In this document: positions 15,019-23,933 of the stretch, one piece after another
Layout of the letters: every line of letters begins with the position of its first letter
Position numbering within the stretch: position 1 is the stretch's first letter
Origin: an uncultured Pseudomonadota bacterium
GTDB taxonomy: Bacteria; Pseudomonadota; Gammaproteobacteria; Methylococcales; Methylomonadaceae
Length of the DNA: 64,000 nucleotides
Direction: 5' to 3'
NCBI GenBank assembly: GCA_903918375.1
Contig: CAIXED010000001.1
Location: forward strand, 62,001 to 126,000
Made by a program: the position numbers and the translations under genes
The notes under the pieces: generated by a model
The model's database searches: none
What the model was told of the DNA's origin: nothing
The model's input: the letters and a program-made list of their open reading frames with translations, nothing else

Positions 15019-16356
15019 ATGAGATACCTCCCCTTTTGGTTAGCATCATCGGCATTAGCGCTGTCCATAGGCCAAGCCATCGCCGCACCTGCCAGTTATT
15101 CGCTGGAGCAAGCGATTGATGCTGCCTTAACGAATAATCCCGAACTCAACATCATGCAAGCGCGAATCGAACAAGCCAACGCCCAACTTGGCGAGAGTTT
15201 GGCCAGCTTTTATCCGCAAATCAAAACCAGCTTGTCCTACCAGCACAGCAATAATCCGGCTCAAGCCTTCGCAATGATCATTGCCCAGCGCCGCTTGGAT
15301 ATGGCACAGCCCGCCAATGCTTTTAACAACCCTGGCTTTGTTGACGATTACCGCCCACAAGTCAGCGCCAGTTATTCGCTGTTTCGTGGTGGACAGGATT
15401 ACTACAACAGCCAAGCCGCTGAACTGAATTTTGAAGCCTCGGAACTGGAAAAATCAGCGGCTCGCAACCGTCTGGTCAACCATGTCACCGCCGCTTATTA
15501 CGGCGAACTAGCCGCGATGGATGCCAACACTATCAGTCAACGCGCCATCGAATCGGTACAAAGCCAGTTACATCAAACTCAACTCGGCTACGAAGCCGGC
15601 ACGGTGTTGAAATCTGATCTTTTATCGTTACAAGTGCAACTGGCCGAAGCCCAAGACGCGCAAATTCATGCCGCCAACGCGATTGAACTGGCGCAAAACA
15701 TGCTGAAAACCCTGTTAGGTTTAGACGCCAATGACAGCTTTGCGATTAATCCCGCCGCCAACAAAAACTTGCCGCAAAGCCCCGCCAGTTTTGAACAATT
15801 ACTCAATCAAGCGTTAGCCCAACATCCCGAATTAAAAGCCGCCGAAAAACGCGTCGCGATTGCCGAACAACAATTAGCTGCCGCCAAAGCCGCGCATTTA
15901 CCCAAAGCCGATGCCTTTGTCAGCTACGGCTCGGATAGCAAAGATTTAACCTACAACAGCAATCGCGACAATCTGACTGCTGGCGTAATGGTCGAAATGG
16001 ATGTATTTTCCGGTTTCGCCACTCAAGAAAAAATCAACAAAGCCGAACACCAACTCACCGCCGTTAAAGAATCCGCTCGTCAAAGCCGGTTACAGATTGA
16101 AAACGAATTGAAAAGCGCTCAATTAAAACTACAAGAAGCCTTGCACCGTGCCGAAGTCAGTAACAGCGCCAGCCAAGCTGCTGAAGAAGCTTTGCGTTTA
16201 GTCAATCAACAACGTCAAGCCGGTGTTGTTACCGTCAGTCGCTATCTGGAAACCCAAGTGGCATTAGAAAAAGCTTTAAGCCGTCAAGTTAGCGCCCGCT
16301 TTGATGCCCTCCGCGCCGAAGCGGCGTTGAAACAAGCCATTGGAACATGGCAATAA
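15019..16356 (+). CDS. TolC-family outer membrane efflux protein
   Basis: 445-aa outer membrane channel of a tripartite pump. It has a signal peptide (WLASSALALSIGQAIAAPA), then two internally repeated TolC units rich in Ala, Gln and Glu (LTNNPELNIMQARIEQANAQL at the start, LAQHPELKAAEKRVAIAEQQL near 270), characteristic of the coiled-coil barrel. The adaptor and RND pump genes follow immediately, so it is their outer membrane partner. Confidence 0.93.
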   Translation: MRYLPFWLASSALALSIGQAIAAPASYSLEQAIDAALTNNPELNIMQARIEQANAQLGESLASFYPQIKTSLSYQHSNNPAQAFAMIIAQRRLDMAQPANAFNNPGFVDDYRPQVSASYSLFRGGQDYYNSQAAELNFEASELEKSAARNRLVNHVTAAYYGELAAMDANTISQRAIESVQSQLHQTQLGYEAGTVLKSDLLSLQVQLAEAQDAQIHAANAIELAQNMLKTLLGLDANDSFAINPAANKNLPQSPASFEQLLNQALAQHPELKAAEKRVAIAEQQLAAAKAAHLPKADAFVSYGSDSKDLTYNSNRDNLTAGVMVEMDVFSGFATQEKINKAEHQLTAVKESARQSRLQIENELKSAQLKLQEALHRAEVSNSASQAAEEALRLVNQQRQAGVVTVSRYLETQVALEKALSRQVSARFDALRAEAALKQAIGTWQ

Positions 16357-16375
16357 ATCCTCAGGAAAATTTCGT

Positions 16376-17473
16376 ATGAGCAATCACTCTGCCTCTGAAA
16401 ACTCGCGTAAACCTTTCATCGCTGCCGCTGCTATCGGCGGTTTATTACTGGTGATTTTTATTGCCCTCGGCATCATCGGTGGTGAATCAAAAACCGAACC
16501 CGGCAACACCGAACTTAGCCAAACTACCCTACCCGATGCTTCGCGCTTATTGCGAGTTGGCAAGCAATTGGCTGGTAATGATTTAGCTTGGCAAGGCACG
16601 ATACGCTCACGTTTGGCGGTGAAAATTGCCCCCAAACTTAATGCGCGGATTGTCGAAATTCCGGTTCATCCCGGCAGCGTGGTGAAAAAAGGCCAAGTGC
16701 TTGCCAAACTCGACGACCGTGATTTACGCGCTGCCTTTAATGCCGCCAATGCCGCGCAAATGGCCGCCAAAGCCCAAGCCCAACAAGCCAGCAGCGAAGA
16801 ACAACGCATCACCGGTTTATACAATCAACAAGCCGCGACGCGTCAAAATTACGAAGCGGTTTTAGCCCAAGCCCAAGCTGCACGAGCCATGGCGAATCAA
16901 GCCGCCAGCAATGCCCAACAATCACAAGTGATGCTGGCTGAAAATGTTTTAACCGCACCGTTTGATGGTGTGGTTGGTGAGCGTTATCAAGAACCGGGCG
17001 ATATGGGCATGGTCAACCAGCCTATCGTCAGCTTCTATCAACCCGATGATTTGCGCTTGGAAGCTGCGATTGCCAGCCAATGTTTATCGCAAATCAAATT
17101 AGGCATGGAAGTAACAGTAAAACTGGATGAAAGCACTGAAACTTTGACTGGCAACATTGATGAAATCGCGCCTGACCTTGATCCGCAAACTCACAGCCGC
17201 TTGCTGAAAGTGAAATTGCCGAAAAACAGCAAGCTGCAACACGGCCAATTTGCTTGGTTACAACTCAGCTGCCAAGCCGAACAAAACACCTTATTAATCC
17301 CCAGCTCAGCGATTATTCATTACGGCCAATTGCAAGCGGTGAAGGTGATCGAAAACCAACAAATCCAAATTCGCCATATTCGCACCGGCAAACAAATCGG
17401 CGATCAACTGGAAGTGTTATCCGGTTTACACGATGGTGAAACCATAATCCGTGACACTGGAGTGGCGCCATGA
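16376..17473 (+). CDS. RND efflux periplasmic adaptor (membrane fusion protein)
   Basis: 365 aa from ATG 16376 (preceded by CAGGAAA), 12 codons inside the tracked ORF. One N-terminal anchor helix (AAAIGGLLLVIFIALGIIGG) is followed by a lipoyl half-motif (PVHPGSVVKKGQVLAKLDDRD), an Ala/Gln-rich hairpin of about 70 residues, and beta-barrel domains (DGVVGERYQEPGDMG). This is the HlyD/AcrA-like architecture joining the RND pump to the TolC channel. It overlaps the pump gene by ATGA. Confidence 0.93.
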   Translation: MSNHSASENSRKPFIAAAAIGGLLLVIFIALGIIGGESKTEPGNTELSQTTLPDASRLLRVGKQLAGNDLAWQGTIRSRLAVKIAPKLNARIVEIPVHPGSVVKKGQVLAKLDDRDLRAAFNAANAAQMAAKAQAQQASSEEQRITGLYNQQAATRQNYEAVLAQAQAARAMANQAASNAQQSQVMLAENVLTAPFDGVVGERYQEPGDMGMVNQPIVSFYQPDDLRLEAAIASQCLSQIKLGMEVTVKLDESTETLTGNIDEIAPDLDPQTHSRLLKVKLPKNSKLQHGQFAWLQLSCQAEQNTLLIPSSAIIHYGQLQAVKVIENQQIQIRHIRTGKQIGDQLEVLSGLHDGETIIRDTGVAP

Positions 17474-20400
17474 GTAGTGCCGAGAAAAAAGACAGCGTAA
17501 CCGTTGCCATCGTTCGCTTATTTACCACCTCGCATTTATCGCTGCTGTTTTTGCTAGTGTCATTGCTGGCCGGAGCTGCGGCTTTGATGCTGACCCCACG
17601 CGAAGAAGACCCGCAAATCATCGTGCCGGTGATGGATGTCTTTGTCCAAGTGCCGGGCGCATCCAGCGAAGAAGTCGAACAACAAGTCACCACGCCTTTA
17701 GAAGCGCTGCTCAAGCAAATTCAAGGCGTCGAATACGTTTATTCGGCTTCACGGCCGGGCGAAGCGGTAGTGACGGTGCGCTATTTTGTCGGTGAAAACC
17801 TTGAAAATAGCGTGATTAAAACCCGCGATAAATTACTGGCCAATCAAGACATTATTCCGCCCAGCGTCAGTAATTGGCTGGTTAAACCGGTCGAAATTGA
17901 CGATGTGCCGATTGTGTTGATGAGTTTGTCCTCAGCCAATCCTGAAAATGACAGCTTGCAACTGCGTCGGGTTGCCGATGAATTAATCGCCCGTTTGCGG
18001 AGTATTGATAATGTCGGCAAAAGTTGGGTAGTCGGTGCCAATCCACGACGGATTTCGGTTTATCCCGATCCGGCTAAATTACAAGCCAGCAATCTCAGTT
18101 TGCTAGAGATTAAACAGGCATTGGCGCAAAGCAATATCAACCTGCCGATTGGCGAAATCACCAGCCGCAACCAAGCTATTAGCCTTGAAGCGGGGCCGCA
18201 TTATCAAAGCGCTGCCGATGTCGGTGCGACGGTGATTAAAAATCTCAATGGTCGCTTACTGCATCTACGCGATGTGGCCGAAATTAACGATGGCGCAACT
18301 GACAGCGACTATTACACTCAAATCGGTTTTGGCCCCGCCGCCGAACAAATCCACAGCATAGGCGAAACCACTGGCGAGTTACCCAAAGCCGGTGAACAAC
18401 GCCAAGCAGTAACGATTGCCATCGCTAAACGCAAAGGCAGTAATGCGGTCAGCGTCGCCGAACAAGTGTTAACAATGACCGAGCAATTGAAAGGCAATCT
18501 AATACCTGCCGATATGCTAATCACTGTGACCCGCAACTACGGCGAAACTGCTGACCATAAAGTTAACGAATTGGTGATGCATTTATCGATTGCGATTTTG
18601 ACCATCATCGTCTTGCTGGCTTTAACTTTAGGTTTTAAAGAATCGCTGATTGTGTCGCTGGCAGTGCCGATGACTTTCGCCATCACTTTGTTATGCGATT
18701 TGATTTTTGGCTACACCATCAACCGCGTCACTTTGTTTGCTTTGATTTTGTCGCTGGGCTTGCTGGTTGATGATCCGATTGTCGATGTCGAGAATATTCA
18801 CCGCCACTACAAAATGCGCAAACAACCGCCTTTGCAGGCTTTGTTAACTGCGGTTGATGAAATCAGACCGCCGACGATTTTGGCGACTTTTGCGGTGATT
18901 ATGTCGTTTATCCCGATGTTTTTTATCACCGGCATGATGGGGCCTTACATGGCACCGATGGCGTTTAATGTGCCGATTGCGATGTTGTTGTCGTTGGTGA
19001 TTGCCTTTAGCGTCACGCCTTGGGCTAGTTACCGTTTACTAAAAGGCGATTACGGTAAAGACCACGGCCCTGAGTTTGATTTAAAACAAAGTCGCGGCTT
19101 TAAAGTTTATCAAGCGATACTCGCGCCATTATTAGCCAGCAAACGCAAAGCGACGATTTTTCTATTGGCGGTGTTATTGGCGTTTGTCGCTTCGGCGATG
19201 ATGGCGGTCACCCGTGTTGTACCGTTGAAATTATTGCCGTTTGATAACAAAAACGAGTTGCAGCTGGTGATTGATATGCCCAAAGGCAGTTCTTTGGAAG
19301 CCACCGACGAGGTTGCTAATGCTTTGGGGCGTTATTTAGCCACCGTGAATGAAGTCAGCAGCTTTCAAAGCTATGTCGGCTTGGCTTCGCCGATGGATTT
19401 TAACGGCATGGTGCGCCACTATTATTTACGCCAAGGTGGGCATTTGGGCGATATTCGCATCGTTTTGGTTGATAAAACCCGCCGCGAGCATCAGTCACAC
19501 GATATTGCGTTGCGGATTCGTCCAGAAATTGATCGTATCGAACAGCAATACGGCGCCAATATCAAAATTGTTGAAATGCCGCCGGGGCCGCCGGTGCTGT
19601 CAACCTTGGTTGCCGAAGTTTACGGGCCGCCAGAAGCGAGTTATGACAACCTAATTCAAGTCGCCAATCGAGTCAAAGCCGATATTAGCCAAACCGAAGG
19701 CGTGGTTGATGTGGATGATTTAGTCGATGCCGAACAAAGTCAGTTACATTTTTTAATAGACCACGACAAAGCCGCTTTGCTGGGCATTAACAGCGCCGAA
19801 GTCGCTAACAGTTTGCGCTTGGCGATTGCCGGTGATGATGTCGGTTTATTGCATATTGAAACCGAGCGCCAGCCGTTAGCAATTCATCTGCAATTAGCCC
19901 GTCCCGCCCGTTCATCAGAAGCGGATTTGTTGGCGTTGACAGTAAAAACCGCGCAAGGCCAATCAGTTCATCTCAGCGAAATCGGCCACTTTAGCCACGA
20001 CCAGATTCAAAAAACCATTTACCATAAAAACCTGCAACGGGTGGCTTATGTAACTGGTGAAATGGCGGGGCGCAGTCCGGTGGAAGCGATTCTGGATTTG
20101 TTTGACAGCTTTAAACAACGGCCATTACCGGCTGGCTATCAGGCAGAAATGGCTGGCGAAGGCGAATGGAAAATTACTGTCGATGTGTTCCGCGATTTGG
20201 GCTTGGCGTTTGCGGCAGCGATGGTGATGATTTATATCTTGCTAGTCGGCCAAACCGGTTCCTTATCGGTGCCGCTGATTATGATGATTGCGATTCCGTT
20301 GACTGTGATCGGCATCATGCCGGGTTTTTGGTTGATTAACCTGTTCACTTCGCCAATCAATGGTTTTGAAACCCCGATTTATTTCACCGCTACTGCGATG

Positions 20401-20730
20401 ATAGGCATGATTGCTTTAGCGGGGATAGTGGTGCGTAACTCGATTATTTTGATTGATTTTATTAACAACATTTACCGCGCTAATCCTGAAATCAGCTTGG
20501 CTGATGCTATCATCGAAGCCGGCGCCACCCGATTAAACCCGATTTTTTTAACCGCTGCGTCTGCGGTATTGGGGTCGATGATGATCGTGTTAGACCCGAT
20601 TTTTTCGGGATTGGCATGGAGTTTTATCTTTGGCATTATCGCCTCGACGCTGTTTTCGTTGGTGGTGATTCCGGTGGTTTATTTCTTGCTGAATCGGAAT
20701 ATGTCGAAACAAATTTTGCGTGACGAATAA
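17470..20730 (+). CDS. RND efflux transporter permease
   Basis: 1086-aa inner-membrane pump of the HAE1/AcrB superfamily with the expected twelve helices and two large periplasmic loops. The proton-relay aspartates appear in LGLLVDDPIVDVENIHRHY in helix 4. The second half carries a MIALAGIVVRNSIILIDF segment equivalent to helix 10. It is slightly longer than AcrB (1049 aa). The N terminus (TPREEDPQIIVPVMDVFVQVPG) resembles the branch of proton-driven pumps whose substrates are largely unknown. Transcribed with the TolC and adaptor genes; no regulator is adjacent. Confidence 0.95.
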   Translation: MSSAEKKDSVTVAIVRLFTTSHLSLLFLLVSLLAGAAALMLTPREEDPQIIVPVMDVFVQVPGASSEEVEQQVTTPLEALLKQIQGVEYVYSASRPGEAVVTVRYFVGENLENSVIKTRDKLLANQDIIPPSVSNWLVKPVEIDDVPIVLMSLSSANPENDSLQLRRVADELIARLRSIDNVGKSWVVGANPRRISVYPDPAKLQASNLSLLEIKQALAQSNINLPIGEITSRNQAISLEAGPHYQSAADVGATVIKNLNGRLLHLRDVAEINDGATDSDYYTQIGFGPAAEQIHSIGETTGELPKAGEQRQAVTIAIAKRKGSNAVSVAEQVLTMTEQLKGNLIPADMLITVTRNYGETADHKVNELVMHLSIAILTIIVLLALTLGFKESLIVSLAVPMTFAITLLCDLIFGYTINRVTLFALILSLGLLVDDPIVDVENIHRHYKMRKQPPLQALLTAVDEIRPPTILATFAVIMSFIPMFFITGMMGPYMAPMAFNVPIAMLLSLVIAFSVTPWASYRLLKGDYGKDHGPEFDLKQSRGFKVYQAILAPLLASKRKATIFLLAVLLAFVASAMMAVTRVVPLKLLPFDNKNELQLVIDMPKGSSLEATDEVANALGRYLATVNEVSSFQSYVGLASPMDFNGMVRHYYLRQGGHLGDIRIVLVDKTRREHQSHDIALRIRPEIDRIEQQYGANIKIVEMPPGPPVLSTLVAEVYGPPEASYDNLIQVANRVKADISQTEGVVDVDDLVDAEQSQLHFLIDHDKAALLGINSAEVANSLRLAIAGDDVGLLHIETERQPLAIHLQLARPARSSEADLLALTVKTAQGQSVHLSEIGHFSHDQIQKTIYHKNLQRVAYVTGEMAGRSPVEAILDLFDSFKQRPLPAGYQAEMAGEGEWKITVDVFRDLGLAFAAAMVMIYILLVGQTGSLSVPLIMMIAIPLTVIGIMPGFWLINLFTSPINGFETPIYFTATAMIGMIALAGIVVRNSIILIDFINNIYRANPEISLADAIIEAGATRLNPIFLTAASAVLGSMMIVLDPIFSGLAWSFIFGIIASTLFSLVVIPVVYFLLNRNMSKQILRDE

Positions 20731-20762
20731 TTTAATAGCTAACCTTTTTGGAAACTTTATCA

Positions 20763-21149
20763 ATGAAAAAATTAATTAATACTGTAATTTGCCTTAGCGC
20801 TTTTAGCTTATTGCCTGCGATTGCCTTGGCCGGCAATGACGACCATGCAAGCTCATCAATTCCACGCCAATTATTATTGAAAAAACGCGTGACACTGACA
20901 TCCAACAGCGTTGATTCCAAAGTGATTCGCGTGCAGTTTCCCAAAGGTTACAAAACCCCAGCCCATACCCATGAAGGCCCAGGCCCTCGTTATGTGGTTA
21001 AAGGTAAATTGCGAGTTGAAGATAATGGCGAAAGCAATGTGTTTAGTGCCGGAGAAATTTTCTGGGAAACCGGTGGGCTAATGACCGTTGAGAATATTGG
21101 TGACGATCAGGCAGAAATTATTATTTTTGAGATGGTGGCGGTTAAGTAA
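20763..21149 (+). CDS. Exported cupin-domain protein
   Basis: 128-aa protein with a cleavable signal (MKKLINTVICLSAFSLLPAIALAG). The start ATG 20763 is preferred to the tracked TTG at 20748. The rest is a single small cupin barrel: PKGYKTPAHTHEGPGPRYVVKGKLRV supplies the HxH and following Glu/Gly pattern of cupin motif 1, and FSAGEIFWETGG corresponds to motif 2, though a motif-2 histidine is not obvious. It begins 32 bases after the RND gene and may be in the same operon. Function is unknown. Confidence 0.8.
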   Translation: MKKLINTVICLSAFSLLPAIALAGNDDHASSSIPRQLLLKKRVTLTSNSVDSKVIRVQFPKGYKTPAHTHEGPGPRYVVKGKLRVEDNGESNVFSAGEIFWETGGLMTVENIGDDQAEIIIFEMVAVK

Positions 21150-21162
21150 ATTTTTGAGGCAT

Positions 21163-21186
21163 ATGCGCTGAGTTTATTCAGCGCAT
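21163..21186. terminator. Hairpin between convergent cupin and XRE genes
   Basis: ATGCGCTGA-GTTTAT-TCAGCGCAT: a perfect 9-bp stem at the convergent junction. Only short, weak T-rich tracts follow on either strand, so termination efficiency is uncertain. Confidence 0.5.
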
Positions 21187-21608
21187 CATTCAACTTTATT
21201 AACCGTTTCCAACAAAGAAATAATTTTCTTTAAATTTAAAATTTCTTGATCCTTCATTAAAATCTGATTATCTTTCCATTCGATAATCAGTTGCAATTTC
21301 TCCAATTCATGCGAATGCTGTGAATTTGATTCATTAGCATTAACTACACAGTTATATTGATTTTGCTGACGCCCAGTACTGTAAGCCCCAGACATATAGA
21401 GCATATTTTTTTCATTTAGAGCAATCAACTCAGACAATTCGATCCCAAACAGCTCGGCAATTTGCTCCAATCTAGCCAAACTCACGTTAGTTTCACCTCG
21501 CTCGATACTACCGTAACCATTGACAGACATGTCCAATTTTTCGGCCACATCTTCCTGCGACCAACCTTTTAGATGACGAATCAACTTAATTTTCTCGTGT
21601 ACAGCCAT
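21186..21608 (-). CDS. XRE-family transcriptional regulator with C-terminal coiled coil
   Basis: 140 aa from the ATG at 21608; the tracked TTG start adds three doubtful residues. The N-terminal helix-turn-helix covers about residues 5-60 (IRHLKGWSQEDVAEKLDMSVNGYGSIERGETNVSLARLEQIAELF). The C-terminal third is a charged helical segment (HELEKLQLIIEWKDNQILMKDQEIL) likely to form a coiled coil for dimerisation. AT-rich composition and isolation suggest an accessory gene. It may act on its own promoter or on the divergent DUF4234-like gene about 138 bp away. Confidence 0.85.
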   Translation of the reverse strand: MAVHEKIKLIRHLKGWSQEDVAEKLDMSVNGYGSIERGETNVSLARLEQIAELFGIELSELIALNEKNMLYMSGAYSTGRQQNQYNCVVNANESNSQHSHELEKLQLIIEWKDNQILMKDQEILNLKKIISLLETVNKVE

Positions 21609-21745
21609 TAGAACCAACTCTCAGTTGCAAAATAACAAGTCAGACCAGATTGTAACAAATTTTTGAGAAATTATAATTTTCTATCTGTTCAGTTATTGAA
21701 CCTAAAAATCAGCACAACTCTCAGATTATCAAAAAAATAAAAATC

Positions 21746-22204
21746 ATGACATCTCATAAAATTAACGAATTGGAAGAAAAAATTCAGCAAAAAACATTGA
21801 CACTGGTTTTATTGTCAATAGCAACCGCTGGAATATATCCTATATTATGGATATACAGAAACTATAGCGTCATTAACGACATTACTGAAACAAAAATAGT
21901 AGATGATGTATTTGTAATATGGTTAGCTGTTTGCGTCGGCTTAGGTAGCCAACTAGCAACATCAAAAGAAGAAGTTATGGTTGCATTAGGCGGAATCTTA
22001 TATATTGCCGGCTGTGTGTTGTATGCTGTATTTGCATTTAAAATACGCTCAACTTTAAGAGAATACGCATTACAAAAACATAAAATCGATTTACCAATGA
22101 ACAGATTCTATACCTTAATATTTACAGTTTATTATATAAATTACTGCATCAACGACATGAAAGAGGTTGAAAGAAAAAACACAATACTGAAAAGCAGAAC
22201 TTAA
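21746..22204 (+). CDS. DUF4234-like small membrane protein
   Basis: 152 aa with about four hydrophobic segments. The start, KTLTLVLLSIATAGIYPILWIYRNYSVIN, follows the DUF4234 pattern (a helix, then GIYxxxWxY and a polar turn), and the last part has FYTLIFTVYYINYCINDM. Codon use is markedly AT-richer than in the core genes, as in the two flanking genes. Function is unknown. It lies divergently from the XRE regulator and is followed by a small lipoprotein gene. Confidence 0.65.
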   Translation: MTSHKINELEEKIQQKTLTLVLLSIATAGIYPILWIYRNYSVINDITETKIVDDVFVIWLAVCVGLGSQLATSKEEVMVALGGILYIAGCVLYAVFAFKIRSTLREYALQKHKIDLPMNRFYTLIFTVYYINYCINDMKEVERKNTILKSRT

Positions 22205-22242
22205 AAATCACAAACATAAAATAATTAAAATATTTTAATCCC

Positions 22243-22581
22243 ATGAAATACATCGCAATCCTTATATTTTCTTTTTTAATCAGTGGCTGTAATGACAATC
22301 CTGCTGTAAAAGTCGAAACCTATAACAAGGTCAATCAACTATTTGGCGTTAAATATATTGAAGTCAAAGTTTCTTCTATTGTAGACGAGGTTGTTGTGGA
22401 AGATATAGTTGTTAATCGAGGTAACTGTAAAATACAAAACATTAACGTTATGAATCGTAAACCAATTATCCCTAAACAATTAAAATTTGGAGAATCTGTT
22501 TCTGTGTCTTTTTCAGGACCTTGCGAAGCATCACAAGTTGATGTTGAAACTGACCAAGGTAGTTACACAGTCAATTATTAA
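22243..22581 (+). CDS. Small predicted lipoprotein
   Basis: 112 aa with a signal peptide ending in the lipobox ISGC (MKYIAILIFSFLISGC), so it is probably lipid-anchored after cleavage before C16. The mature part is strand-rich and has two further cysteines (GNCKI, GPCEAS) likely to form a disulfide. No family is recognised. It lies 38 bases downstream of the DUF4234-like gene on the same strand and shares its AT-rich composition. Confidence 0.7.
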   Translation: MKYIAILIFSFLISGCNDNPAVKVETYNKVNQLFGVKYIEVKVSSIVDEVVVEDIVVNRGNCKIQNINVMNRKPIIPKQLKFGESVSVSFSGPCEASQVDVETDQGSYTVNY

Positions 22582-22615
22582 AATCGACAACTGAGCACCT
22601 TTTCTTAACAAAAAT

Positions 22616-22650
22616 GAGCGGAAAGCACTTCTCTTTTCCGCTCTACATCA
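22616..22650. repeat. Hairpin repeat copy 1 (GCGGAA...TTCCGC-CTACATCAAG)
   Basis: GAGCGGAAA-N10-TTTCCGCTC followed by TACATCAAG. A second copy is at 23891-23926. In this copy the stem is 9 bp. The rest of the 22582-22960 gap holds an inverted repeat, GGTGCGCT/AGCGCACC (22742-22768), and the AATTGT microsatellite. Confidence 0.55.
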
Positions 22651-22810
22651 AGTAAAAAACAAATAAGATCCAATTCTAAAGTTAATCGAGCCTGACCTCA
22701 AAAATCTTCAATTTTGCTAAGGAAACACGTCAATCGCGAGCGGTGCGCTTTACGTTGTTCAGCGCACCCTATAAACGCTAATTTGTTAAATAACGTAATT
22801 ATATTTATAT

Positions 22811-22863
22811 AATTGTAATTGTAATTGTAATTGTAATTGTAATTGTAATTGTAATTGTAATTG
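22811..22863. repeat. Hexanucleotide microsatellite, (AATTGT) about 8.8 copies
   Basis: Perfect tandem AATTGT units from 22811 to 22863, about 100 bp before the diguanylate cyclase start codon. The minus-strand ORF with alternating Asn-Tyr through this tract is an artefact of the repeat. Confidence 0.95.
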
Positions 22864-22960
22864 AAACCATTATCGGTGAAGAGTCTTCGACAAGTATATT
22901 GTCTATTAATCCTGTCAAAGGATATTAGCCAATACTTTCCGCTCAGCAAGGATCACCGCC

Positions 22961-23857
22961 ATGTCATCTGAACAACTTTTCGACCCCATACTAGCTGCCA
23001 CCGAGGAACTTGAACGTAGCGCCATTAACATCAGACAAATTCACGGGGCACTAAAAAGTTTAACCGCCGAAAACCTGAAAAGTCTTGAAACCAACTCCCA
23101 GCGAATTCAAGAAGCGACGGCACAACTCAAGCTATCTCATGAACAAAAAACGGCTGATTTTGCGGCCTATGAAGCAGCTATGCTTGAAATAGAAGCCGGC
23201 AAGCAATTACTGGATGAAAACAAGAAATTATTAGGCGTCGCCGAAGAAAAATTAAAATCATCAGCAGATAGCTTGTATCAAAGCGGCCTGTTGTTGGCAG
23301 TGGCTAATTCTCAAGCACTGCTTGATCACCTGACTAAATTACCTAACCGCCGATTATTTATTGATCGATTTAATCAAACCATCCTTGCCGGGCATCGTAA
23401 TAAAACCTATTCCTCACTGCTATTTCTCGACTTGGATAAATTCAAGCTTATCAATGACCAATATGGGCATGAGATTGGCGACTTATTGCTGATTGAGATT
23501 GCTGAGCGTTTGACACGCGCGGTACGAGATACAGATACCGTGGCGCGATATGGTGGCGATGAGTTTGTGATTATTATCAGCAATCTCAACATTGACCAAA
23601 AAGCGGCCGTAGCTAGAACTGAGCTGATTGTCGAAAAAGTGCGAAAAAGCATTGCTATGCCCGTCACTATGGGGACCGGTGACGATGAGTTCGTGCTAGA
23701 TCCTCAATGTACTGCCAGTATTGGCGTGACTGTATTTTTATATGAAGTTGGCGATCCCAAGTCAGTCTTGGAGAACATTATCAGCCTTTCCGATAAAGCG
23801 ATGTATCAGGCTAAACAGGCGGGTGGGAACCAGAGTCGGCTAGGTGTGTGCGGATAA
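22961..23857 (+). CDS. Cytoplasmic diguanylate cyclase (GGDEF)
   Basis: 298 aa. An N-terminal helical, coiled-coil-like region of about 110 residues without a membrane segment is followed by a complete GGDEF domain. Active-site motif GGDEF lies at 198-202 (ARYGGDEFV); an inhibitory I-site RDTD (189-192) lies exactly five residues before it, so product inhibition by c-di-GMP is expected. The domain starts with DHLTKLPNRR (122-131). It would make c-di-GMP from two GTP. A Shine-Dalgarno AAGGA precedes the ATG. The AATTGT microsatellite lies in its probable promoter region. Confidence 0.94.
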   Translation: MSSEQLFDPILAATEELERSAINIRQIHGALKSLTAENLKSLETNSQRIQEATAQLKLSHEQKTADFAAYEAAMLEIEAGKQLLDENKKLLGVAEEKLKSSADSLYQSGLLLAVANSQALLDHLTKLPNRRLFIDRFNQTILAGHRNKTYSSLLFLDLDKFKLINDQYGHEIGDLLLIEIAERLTRAVRDTDTVARYGGDEFVIIISNLNIDQKAAVARTELIVEKVRKSIAMPVTMGTGDDEFVLDPQCTASIGVTVFLYEVGDPKSVLENIISLSDKAMYQAKQAGGNQSRLGVCG

Positions 23858-23890
23858 GCAACAGCATAATGCGCCAATATTAAGCTTTCA

Positions 23891-23926
23891 GGCGGAAGAT
23901 GCTTTCGCTTTTCCGCCCTACATCAA
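23891..23926. repeat. Hairpin repeat copy 2 (GGCGGAA...TTCCGCC-CTACATCAAG)
   Basis: GGCGGAA-N13-TTCCGCC followed by CTACATCAAG, matching the copy at 22616-22650. It sits between the convergent cyclase and autotransporter genes and may also act as a terminator. Confidence 0.55.
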
Positions 23927-23933
23927 GCAGACT

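Noticed and set aside
22811-22863. Tandem repeat considered as a CRISPR array
   Set aside because: The units are 6 bp without spacers.
22698-22949. Minus-strand ORF with an Asn-Tyr repeat
   Set aside because: It is only the translation of the AATTGT microsatellite and flanking intergenic DNA, with no ribosome-binding site or other protein-like sequence.
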